This document shows, piece after piece, positions 27,401 through 33,852 of a DNA stretch of 64,000 nucleotides. Numbering within the stretch: position 1 is the stretch's first letter; each line of letters starts with the position of its first letter. Origin of the DNA: Lachnospiraceae bacterium (lineage in GTDB: Bacteria; Bacillota; Clostridia; Lachnospirales; Lachnospiraceae); NCBI GenBank assembly GCA_900752065.1, contig CAADTT010000026.1:6342-70341 (forward strand), written 5' to 3'. The notes under the pieces were generated by a model, which made no database searches, was not told the origin of the DNA, and saw only the letters and a list, made by a program, of their open reading frames with translations. Made by a program: the position numbers and the translations under genes.

Positions 27401-29985
27401 GCAGCAACAATAGCCCCGTTACCGCAGACCTGGTTTCCTACCATACACACACTTATACAGTTCAGGAGACGGTCGCGCCTACCTGCACTACCGAGGGTTA
27501 TACCCTCTACACCTGCTCCGGCTGCGGCTCCTCCTATCAGGGCGACAAAGCCGCCGCACTGGGACACACGGAGGTCATCGATGCAGCACGAGCCGCTACC
27601 TGCACGGAAACCGGATTGACCGAAGGAAAGCACTGCTCCGTATGTGAAACTGTACTTGAACCACAGCAGACCATTCCGGCGACAGGCCATAGCTATACGG
27701 AACGGATCACCCAGCGGGCAACCTGTGAGACAGACGGGACATCCGTACATACCTGCTCTGCATGTAACGATTCCTATACCAGCACGATTCCTGCCACCGG
27801 TCACGATTACAGCATCGCCGTGGAAAAGACGCCCGCCACCTGTACAGAGGAAGGCGTGAAAACTCTTTACTGCGCAAATTGCGGCAATACCAGAGAAGAA
27901 GCGATTCCAACCATCGATCACACCTATGTGGAAACGGTCGTGCCACCTACCTGTACAGAGATCGGATATACGAAACACGTCTGCTCCATGTGCAGTGATT
28001 CCTACAATACAAACATCACCGCACCGACAGGACACACCTGGGATGATGGAGTCATCACGACAGAAGCTACTGCAACGACTACAGGTGTGAAAACCTATAC
28101 CTGTACCTCCTGCGGTACAACCAGAACAGAAACCATTCCTGTCCTGACCGACACGCGGACTGCCCAGACAATTACAGGTACAGCCACATATTTGAAAACC
28201 TACGGCGACGGTAGCTTCCTCCTGGATGTGGAAATCACAGAAGGCGACGGCATTCTCTCTTACGCGTCTTCCAATGCACAGGTCGTAACCGTTTCCTCTG
28301 CTGGACTGATTGTCATTCATGGGGTTGGAACGGCTGATATTACAGTCTGCGCTTCGGAAACAGACACTTACCTGGAGACAACATTTGTAATTTCCGTTAC
28401 CGTGACAAAAGCTACACAGGTGATCGAGGGTACTTCAAGTTACGAAAAGAAGGTTTCCGACGAAGCGTTCACCCTGGATGCGGCGCTGGCAGACGGCGCT
28501 GGCTCGCTTTCCTACGCTTCCTCCAATGAGGAGGTTGCCACAGTTTCTGATTCCGGACTGGTTACCCTCAAGGGCGTTGGAACGGCTGTAATCACTGTCA
28601 CTGCTTCAGAGACAGGCAATTATACGGCTTGCAGCTTTGAAATCACGCTTACCGTCACGGAAGACTCCGGGCAAGGCGGAGAACCTGATGAAAAGAAAAG
28701 CCAAACTATCACGGGCACTGACAGCTACACGAAGACTTTTGGTGACAAAGGATTTAATCTTGATGCGGTTCTTATCGAGGGAGACGGTGATCTTACTTAT
28801 GTTTCTTCCAATACAGATGTAGTAACAGTTTCTTCATCAGGACGGGTTGTCATCAAAGGTGCTGGAACAGCTAATATCTCTGTCCTGGCTTCCGCTACGG
28901 ACTCCTACCTGGAAACAGAATTTGTAGTTTCTATCACGGTAGAGCAAGCTTCTCAGGCCATTGAAGGAATCACAAGCTACAGCAAAAAAGTTTCCGACAG
29001 AGCATTTATTTTAGACGTAGAATTGACCGAAGGCGATGGTGCGATTTCCTACGATTCTTCCAACGAAGAAGTTGTCACAGTTTCCGATGCCGGACTGGTT
29101 ACCCTCAAGGGCGTTGGAACGGCTGTAATCACCGTCACTGCTTCAGAGACAGGCAATTATATGGCTTGCAGTCTTGAAATCACGCTTACCGTCACCAAAG
29201 ATTCTTCTGGTGAAAGCGAGAAACCCGGCGGTCAGGATACGCCAAATCCGCCTGTATCATCAGATAATCCAGACGATGAGAAGGGAGGAACAACCATGAC
29301 TCCTCCGTCCGGAAATGAAACGCCGATTTCCGCACCAAATGCCGGAACGGTACTGAAAGACTCCTCCGGGGATTCCTATAAGATCATTGAAAAAGGAACT
29401 TCTGTAGAATATTGCCAGCCTGCCAGCGCATCTGCCGCAGCGGTTAAAATTCCGGATACTGTTCAGATTGGTGGGCTAACCTATGAGGTAACAGCCATTG
29501 CAGCAAAGTCATTTAAAAATGCAAAAGATCTTACCCAGGTAACTGTCAGCAAAAATGTCAATACCATCGGCAAGGAAGCATTTGGCAACTGTACAAAACT
29601 GAAAACCTTGATTTTCGCCGCAGGTTCAAAGATAAATACCATCAGCGACAATGCATTCTCCGGATGCTCGTCACTGAAAAAAATCACGATCCCGGCGACA
29701 GTTACCTCCATCGGTACAAAAGCATTTTATAAAAATAACTCATTAACCAAGATCACGATTCCTTCTACCGTTAAGCGAATTGGCAAACAGGCATTTTATG
29801 GTTGTAAAAAGTTAAAGAAGATTACTGTAAAGACTTCTAAGCTGACTGCCAAAACGGTGGGAAGCAAAGCATTTGGAGACATTCATAAGAAGGCATCTGT
29901 GAAAGTTCCGGCAAAGAAATTGAAATCTTATAAGAAGTTGTTTAAGAAAAAAGGACTTTCCGGTAAAAGACAAAAAGTTAAATAG
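24451..29985 (+). CDS. giant SLH / BspA-like leucine-rich-repeat / Ig-like surface protein
   Basis: A secreted protein of 1,844 residues. Start: ATG 24451, with AAAGGAGG six bases upstream; in-frame ATGs at 24391 and 24412 are less well placed. Order of parts: signal peptide (MKKHVLPMLL..., cleaved near HA-TE, residue 26); an SLH-like region (about 30-170) that could bind secondary wall polymer; an unrecognised beta-rich region to about 600; BspA-type leucine-rich repeats (610-970, with GxxxFxxCxxLxxI/V patterns); five or six 40-residue repeats each with C-x2-C (990-1233); four Ig-like (Big-type) repeats with SYASSNxxVVTVS (1233-1587); a Pro/Gly linker; further leucine-rich repeats to the basic C-terminus. 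No LPXTG is present, so anchoring by SLH is likely. Role: adhesion, inferred. Confidence 0.88.
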   Translation: MKKHVLPMLLVLVMAVFFLPSTVHATETGGDASETVTRIQWLKELTQTFEFSVEENNYPDNYYGDISSDYADYYTVMLATEFGVLDIEAGENVYPDEPATREFTAQTLNFCLGFQLEDNSTYTFSDSADTAYPEDAQVALNRGWFQLIDGKFSPDTAITSTEKTSMLADAQAVLASAVVDENHDNTYQFADFVTVVPQTVPVSIDENDTVTLTDTSVSIAQGDTFVVWPSEMPSIYVAETVTNTDGTLVITTSEADTSAAVLSVDSSGICNMDLSQFEEAADVSVTYVRTQKQARSAAQLYGISASQNSVIATKDIKLSNGAKVSITCNLSNLSLSHNIDTSKRSFYAAVKGTSTITGTASLDAVSAALGSSTVTLGSVRVAGVGKVTVSVELALNGKITATYTGNFEAGMQHSKNDGFRLVKSFQKRSFTTTAEANASIGIKVSVGLDLVVLSGNIYAKTGISAKITSHNYNDGKKPNNCTQISAWLYVSIGAEAKVNLAVWSKTWNKSLDIYNSGNSPVRLSFHYEDGRQVYSCSRESSGSTGSTKYVTPSDSVYGTSSYGDISSTGTDSAGNEMTVWTYTVNDDNATITGYNGNAGIVSVPSNLDGHPVTAIGDSAFANNKKVVRVIVPEGVTSIGIYAFSGCVTLENLTLPDSLTSMGELMIENTAISSITIPKNVSNCGGYDYNGPLANCKPLTSVVFAEGMTSIPAYICASRNYTSYVSSVTIPSSATRIGHYAFYNCSRLVMDTIPEGISTIGERSFYGCASIDRMTLPATVSAIGASAFASCTGMESVTILSNSKVGFSVEIGSSAFSDCTSLLAISLSGNVNTLGNYAFSGCTALESFSLPEGVTSIGDYAFSGCTALESLVLPDSLTSMGYRMIENTAIPNITIPRNVTDCSSSGYNGPLANCKTLTSVVFAEGMTSMPSYVCASGDYTSYVSSVAIPSSVTNIGDYAFYNCTNLATINYMGTTAEDWNKITIGSNNSPVTADLVSYHTHTYTVQETVAPTCTTEGYTLYTCSGCGSSYQGDKAAALGHTEVIDAARAATCTETGLTEGKHCSVCETVLEPQQTIPATGHSYTERITQRATCETDGTSVHTCSACNDSYTSTIPATGHDYSIAVEKTPATCTEEGVKTLYCANCGNTREEAIPTIDHTYVETVVPPTCTEIGYTKHVCSMCSDSYNTNITAPTGHTWDDGVITTEATATTTGVKTYTCTSCGTTRTETIPVLTDTRTAQTITGTATYLKTYGDGSFLLDVEITEGDGILSYASSNAQVVTVSSAGLIVIHGVGTADITVCASETDTYLETTFVISVTVTKATQVIEGTSSYEKKVSDEAFTLDAALADGAGSLSYASSNEEVATVSDSGLVTLKGVGTAVITVTASETGNYTACSFEITLTVTEDSGQGGEPDEKKSQTITGTDSYTKTFGDKGFNLDAVLIEGDGDLTYVSSNTDVVTVSSSGRVVIKGAGTANISVLASATDSYLETEFVVSITVEQASQAIEGITSYSKKVSDRAFILDVELTEGDGAISYDSSNEEVVTVSDAGLVTLKGVGTAVITVTASETGNYMACSLEITLTVTKDSSGESEKPGGQDTPNPPVSSDNPDDEKGGTTMTPPSGNETPISAPNAGTVLKDSSGDSYKIIEKGTSVEYCQPASASAAAVKIPDTVQIGGLTYEVTAIAAKSFKNAKDLTQVTVSKNVNTIGKEAFGNCTKLKTLIFAAGSKINTISDNAFSGCSSLKKITIPATVTSIGTKAFYKNNSLTKITIPSTVKRIGKQAFYGCKKLKKITVKTSKLTAKTVGSKAFGDIHKKASVKVPAKKLKSYKKLFKKKGLSGKRQKVK
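28553..28658 (+). repeat. intragenic direct repeat, copy 1
   Basis: 106 bases in the Ig-like region that match 29090-29195 with about four mismatches, spaced 537 bases apart. Recombination between them would delete one and a half Ig repeats in frame (537 = 3 x 179). Confidence 0.9.
29090..29195 (+). repeat. intragenic direct repeat, copy 2
   Basis: Partner of the copy at 28553-28658; differs at about four positions. Confidence 0.9.
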
Positions 29986-30033
29986 AATCCCGAAAGGCAA
30001 GTTGTAGGCAGTAAGGATTCCAATATATGAAAG

Positions 30034-30065
30034 AAAAAGCAGATGGCACATGCTATCTGCTTTTT
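30034..30065. terminator. terminator of the giant surface protein gene
   Basis: A perfect 11-bp stem AAAAAGCAGAT/ATCTGCTTTTT (30034-30044 with 30055-30065), 10-base loop, A/T runs built into the arms so that it can work in both directions. Confidence 0.85.
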
Positions 30066-30104
30066 CTGAAAAAGACCACGGAAATATCTATCATAATCGC
30101 TTAT

Positions 30105-30476
30105 ATGTTCAGCTATCTTGACACGGGGAAAAGCCCGTCAGGTGCGGAGCCTGAGCGTTTCTATCACGGCTTTGTGCTGGGATTGATGGTGGACTTGCAG
30201 GACAGATATACGCTGACTTCCAACCGGGAAAGCGGGTTTGGCAGATATGATGTGATGCTGGAGCCGAAGATGAGAGAGGATGACGCAATTATATTGGAGT
30301 TTAAGGTATTCCAGCCGAGACGGGAAAAGGAGCTGGAGGACACGGTGCAGGCGGCGCTTGCGCAGATAGATGAGAAGGATTACGCTGCCGTATTGAGGGC
30401 GAAAGGAATTGCAGATGACCGGATCCGCAGGTATGGCTTTGCGTTTCGGGGGAAGGAAGTGCTGATCGGAGAGTGA
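30105..30476 (+). pseudogene. remnant of an AAA/PD-(D/E)XK family protein (C-terminal nuclease-like part only)
   Basis: About 120 residues in an open frame matching only the C-terminal end of the 563-residue ATPase family seen at 13867-15558: ERFYHGFVLGLMVDLQD parallels FYHGFLMGLLNGMED, then GFGRYDVML and IILEFKVFQ, which keep the Asp...Glu-x-Lys nuclease-like residues. The ATPase module, a ribosome site and a plausible start are absent. The in-frame region upstream runs back into the previous gene's terminator hairpin, so this is a truncated copy rather than a small gene. Confidence 0.75.
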
Positions 30477-30556
30477 GAAGCAGAATTGTCCTCCTGAAAA
30501 ATGACAGCAAATCTCAAAACTGCTCCAGAAAAATGTTGTAAACAAACGTTTGCTTA

Positions 30557-30637
30557 TGGAGCAGTTAAATAGATGGCGGTGCAAAAAGGACAGGAAACCT
30601 CTCTTGATCAGAGGCGCAAGGCAGGTGGGAAGCGCCG
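30557..30637 (+). pseudogene. decayed 5' fragment of a DUF4143-type ATPase
   Basis: Translation from ATG 30557 gives MEQLNRWRCKKDRKP; after loss of one base the next frame continues LLIRGARQVG. Together they match the N-terminus of AAA_14/DUF4143 ATPases (compare RKPLILQGARQVGKT in the intact gene at 59716-61020). The match stops inside the P-loop just before the catalytic Lys-Thr. A frameshift and truncation make it a dead fragment. Confidence 0.65.
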
Positions 30638-30651
30638 ACCGGAGCATAGAC

Positions 30652-30683
30652 CAAATCCCCCGTTGCTTGCAGCGGGGGATTTG
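30652..30683. terminator. stem-loop downstream of nrdJ
   Basis: A perfect 11-bp stem CAAATCCCCCG/CGGGGGATTTG (30652-30662 with 30673-30683), 10-base loop. It lies 60 bases past the nrdJ stop on the minus strand. No strong T tract follows, so the terminator role is tentative. Confidence 0.5.
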
Positions 30684-30742
30684 ATTTGAGAGCCTTGTCT
30701 TGAGAGAGAATAACTGCCCCTCTCTGTATAGATAAGGGTTCC

Positions 30743-33085
30743 TTATCGAATCGGGCAGACACCGCCCACACACTCAGAGCTTCCGATGTCCAGTTCCATC
30801 TCCTCAAACTCATATTTTGTCAGAAGGGAAGGATTGAAGGGGCGCATAGCGGCCTTTCTCTTTTCATATTCCTCTTTGGAAATCTCCTCATAGGGCAGCA
30901 GCTCATAGAAATTGTCGTCGTAGCTCAGGAAGGAGAGGGCCACGATATCATCCCAGTTCTCCCATACCCAGTCCTCGACGGCATCCCATTCATTGTCACG
31001 GACATGAACGGTGATTGAGCAGTTATGGTCTACATAGTATTTCATAAACATCTTATAATTTTCCAACTGCTGGATGGCGGATACATCTGCCTTCACCATT
31101 CCCTCAGGAGCTTTTACCGGGAATTCTACCACTTTCGTTACAGGATTCTCCGGATCTTGTCCAACCTCCGGAAATACGGGATATCCCAGATCCTCACATA
31201 CGCGGCAGAGCGGGTCCGTGGCGCTGATGCGGACACGGCGGATATAGTAGGGCGCATGGGAGTAATGGATGCCGCTGGAGACAGTAGGCAGCAGGGAGAG
31301 GGTTCCCTCCGGCTTTACGGTGGTCACCAGCAAAGGCCTGGAACCTCTTAAACGGGCCGCGCTCTTCGCCGCGGCTTCATGGGCGGCTTCGCGGAGCTTC
31401 GTCAGAAGGGCGATCTGTCCGTCACGGTCCATTCCGGTGGCGTTTACCATGTCCTGCCATCCGGTCAGAGAGCAGCCCAGCAGACGGTCGCGCTGCTGCA
31501 CTTCGTTCCAACGATGGATCTCCAGCTCCCGGCAGGTCATACGATAGCCGGCCCTGGCGGAAAGTCTCTGTGCCTCCAGCAGATGCTCCGCGTCCAGTAC
31601 GCCGTCCTTTACAAAGGCCATTACGTTCACTGTCGTGAGGTTGCAGAGCCCGTGGCTGTCCAGCAGGATCTCGCCGCAGGGGTTGCAGCCGTTGAAGTTC
31701 GGTCGGCGCTTTTGACCAGCCTTCTCATTGATCCAGCCTGGCTCCCCGGAGTAGCGCATCTGCTGTAAGTGCCAGTGGAGCATTTCACGGCTGGGCTTTT
31801 TCTGGTAGTAGATGGAGTTATTGCTCATCTGCCGGTGGGCAATGGTCTTATCGATCTCCCAGCGGCCGTTTACCTGGCGGTACAGACGGCTCTTGGCCTC
31901 GATGCATTCCCGGTCATTGGCGTCGATCAGTCCGATCTCCGAGGTACGGCGCACGCCGCCGGAAACTACGTTCTCACCGATGATATTGGCGATGTCGAGC
32001 AGATCGATGGGGGCAAGCTGTGTCCGGGAATCCTTTGCTCTGGCTCCGGCTGCCGTGATCACCCGGTGGATCTTGGCCAGCATGGTCATCATGGACTCGT
32101 AGCCGCTGGCGGTTCCGCCGAAATTCTTCAGCCTCTCGCCTCTGGGGCGGATGGAGTCATAGACCACCACGATTTCCCGGATCTTGAGATATTCGTTGTT
32201 TGTAAGGATGTCAAAGTAACGCTCCAGAGCCTGCGCCCAGCCCTCTTTGGAATCTCCCACGGACAGGGTGGCCGTGTCTCTGGTAAAGTTCACGTCCGTG
32301 AACTCCAGACGGTCCTTGGCGGGCTTAGGGTCGTATGCCTTGTGCAGAATCTTCACGTTCGTGCGGATCTTAGGCAGCTTCTCTGCATCGGACTTCAGCA
32401 CACGGACACCCACGCCGCTGCCCACCATCAGCAGGTAGAACAGATCATGGTAGGCGTGGAAATCATCGATGACCTCAAAGGCACAGTTGTAGTTTGCCAT
32501 GGGATAGGCATCTGCTACCGATGTGTTGCCCACCCACAGGGTACGGCCGGAGAGGAACTGGCGCATATGGTAGATATTGTCATAGAGTTTTTCCGCTTCC
32601 TCGCGGGACGTGGGCGCCAGAGAGCAGTTATACTCCACCGCCCGGCGGACGGTTTCCCACCAGAATTCCCTTCTGCCGATCCGGGGCAGATATCTGGAAT
32701 ACGTGCGGGTGTAGACAAAGGAGCCCAGTTGCTCCATGGGGTTGGGGGCATGCTTGTACGGGCTTAGGAATTCCCGGCTCAGCAGTCCTTCCTTCCAACT
32801 GCCGTTGGTGCGCTCCTTCTCTTTTTCAGTGCGGTACAGGATGTAAGCTTTGACAGTCTGGTAGCAGCGATTGTCAAAAAGCGAATCTTCCACGATATCC
32901 TGGATCTTCTCAATATCAATGATCTCCTTCCCGGTGGCCTGCAGGCGTTTCACGACATCCTTCGTGATCTTCTGCACCAGCGCATGGTCTGCCTCACCGG
33001 TTGCTACGGATGCGAGGAAGATGGCGCGGGATATATACTTTTCGTCGAAGGGGACGACTTTGCCGCTTCTCTTTTTTACGTTCAT
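30743..33085 (-). CDS. nrdJ: adenosylcobalamin-dependent (class II) ribonucleoside-triphosphate reductase
   Basis: Makes deoxynucleotides from ribonucleotides with coenzyme B12 as radical source. The 780-residue protein has an N-terminal ATP-cone (about 1-90, starting NVKKRSGKVVPFDEKYI), which usually carries allosteric control. The catalytic barrel includes the loop NPCGEILLDSHGLCNLTTVN near 455-474, where a redox/thiyl cysteine pair lies. The C-terminal tail ends CVGGVCPIR, the swinging C-x4-C pair of the monomeric class II enzymes. Start ATG 33085 with GGAGG 7 bases upstream. It stands alone; no small R2 subunit or NrdD/NrdG is near, which also favours class II. Two NrdR-like boxes lie upstream. 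Confidence 0.92.
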   Translation of the reverse strand: MNVKKRSGKVVPFDEKYISRAIFLASVATGEADHALVQKITKDVVKRLQATGKEIIDIEKIQDIVEDSLFDNRCYQTVKAYILYRTEKEKERTNGSWKEGLLSREFLSPYKHAPNPMEQLGSFVYTRTYSRYLPRIGRREFWWETVRRAVEYNCSLAPTSREEAEKLYDNIYHMRQFLSGRTLWVGNTSVADAYPMANYNCAFEVIDDFHAYHDLFYLLMVGSGVGVRVLKSDAEKLPKIRTNVKILHKAYDPKPAKDRLEFTDVNFTRDTATLSVGDSKEGWAQALERYFDILTNNEYLKIREIVVVYDSIRPRGERLKNFGGTASGYESMMTMLAKIHRVITAAGARAKDSRTQLAPIDLLDIANIIGENVVSGGVRRTSEIGLIDANDRECIEAKSRLYRQVNGRWEIDKTIAHRQMSNNSIYYQKKPSREMLHWHLQQMRYSGEPGWINEKAGQKRRPNFNGCNPCGEILLDSHGLCNLTTVNVMAFVKDGVLDAEHLLEAQRLSARAGYRMTCRELEIHRWNEVQQRDRLLGCSLTGWQDMVNATGMDRDGQIALLTKLREAAHEAAAKSAARLRGSRPLLVTTVKPEGTLSLLPTVSSGIHYSHAPYYIRRVRISATDPLCRVCEDLGYPVFPEVGQDPENPVTKVVEFPVKAPEGMVKADVSAIQQLENYKMFMKYYVDHNCSITVHVRDNEWDAVEDWVWENWDDIVALSFLSYDDNFYELLPYEEISKEEYEKRKAAMRPFNPSLLTKYEFEEMELDIGSSECVGGVCPIR

Positions 33086-33103
33086 GGATAATCCTCCGAA
33101 TTA

Positions 33104-33145
33104 CTATATTTAGATGGTGCGCGCGATTGCACGCACAACATATAG
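33104..33145 (-). promoter_or_regulatory. tandem NrdR-like boxes upstream of nrdJ
   Basis: Two cores, CTATATTTAG (33104-33113) and CAACATATAG (33136-33145), each match the NrdR-box core CwAtATaTwG at nine of ten positions as I recall the consensus. Their starts are 32 bases apart, about three helical turns, the spacing known for paired NrdR sites. NrdR represses ribonucleotide reductase genes when dATP is high. The flanks match less well. Confidence 0.55.
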
Positions 33146-33243
33146 TACATGAAAATGGAAAAGAAATCAAGAGCAATTTTGGAGACGCTTGCGAAAATTG
33201 TCGGATTTTGCGATAAATTGTTTAAAAAAATCGAAAAAATTGG

Positions 33244-33272
33244 TTGCATATAGAGCGAGACTCCTGTATAGT
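33244..33272 (+). promoter_or_regulatory. promoter of the mucin-binding protein gene
   Basis: TTGCAT (33244-33249), 17-base spacer, TATAGT (33267-33272), about 125 bases before the GTG start. Confidence 0.65.
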
Positions 33273-33341
33273 GAATGTATACAAAAAAAGTAGGAATAGG
33301 AATAAAATCCTGTATAGTTTGACAAGAAGAAGGGAAACAGG

Positions 33342-33372
33342 ATATTAAAACGGGTGCGCCCGTGTTTAATAT
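33342..33372 (+). promoter_or_regulatory. hairpin in the 5' leader of the mucin-binding protein gene
   Basis: ATATTAAAACGGG (33342-33354) pairs with CCCGT, a bulged G and TTTAATAT (33359-33372) around a TGCG loop. It ends about 10 bases before the AAAGGAGG ribosome site and may stabilise the message. Confidence 0.5.
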
Positions 33373-33396
33373 AAATAATTTAAAGGAGGTTTTGCA

Positions 33397-33714
33397 GTGC
33401 ATTACAAAAAAATTCTTTCGGTCATGCTTATGAGCTCTATCATTCTCGGAGCAGGTGTCCCTGCCGGGGCGCTTGCCGCGGATTCTGCAGAGAATGCGTC
33501 CGTGCAGGAGGTAGTTCTTGAGGACGGAGAAAACACGAATGAGGATATGTCAGAGGAGAGTACTGAGGAGGAAGGGATAGTTGGTGAGACACCGGTGGAT
33601 GCTTCAACGGATGAAGCTTTTGGGGATGGTTCAGTGGATACTGGAACCGAAGTCGCGGAAGAAGAAAATGTCTCACAGATGGGCATTGCGGAAGAAGAAA
33701 CCGTACAGGAATGA
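33397..33714 (+). CDS. N-terminal part of an interrupted secreted protein (stops at in-frame TGA)
   Basis: Starts at GTG 33397 with AAAGGAGG seven bases upstream. The first 28 residues are a clear signal peptide (basic HYKK, hydrophobic ILSVMLMSSIILGAG, cleavage near ALA-AD). An acidic, Glu/Thr/Ser-rich linker follows to residue 105, where TGA (33712-33714) occurs. The same frame then stays open for a further 881 codons to 36360, so this is the export signal of the downstream protein. As read, translation would give only a 105-residue acidic secreted peptide. The TGA is followed at once by a small hairpin, GCGGT/ACCGC (33715-33734). Confidence 0.75.
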   Translation: MHYKKILSVMLMSSIILGAGVPAGALAADSAENASVQEVVLEDGENTNEDMSEESTEEEGIVGETPVDASTDEAFGDGSVDTGTEVAEEENVSQMGIAEEETVQE

Positions 33715-33852
33715 GCGGTATCAAAAAAGACCGCGCGGGCTGCAGCACAGGCGGACACTGTACAGGCTGAGAACGACCTGTGGACAGGGATTTTTCAGGA
33801 TGCCGGGCATACGCAGCTTGCAGATAACGTAACGCAGGAAAAGATCGATCAG

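Noticed and set aside
31769..32767. 332-codon plus-strand frame opposite nrdJ
   Set aside because: Antisense shadow of the reductase; no motif and no ribosome site.
33086..33396. Adenosylcobalamin riboswitch before nrdJ
   Set aside because: The region before the minus-strand start is too short before it becomes the leader of the divergent gene, and no B12-box-like sequence was recognised.
33712..33714. Selenocysteine at the in-frame TGA
   Set aside because: The site is in an acidic low-complexity linker of a secreted protein without a redox motif, and the following 5-bp hairpin with a 10-base loop does not look like a bacterial SECIS element. Kept only as a remote option.
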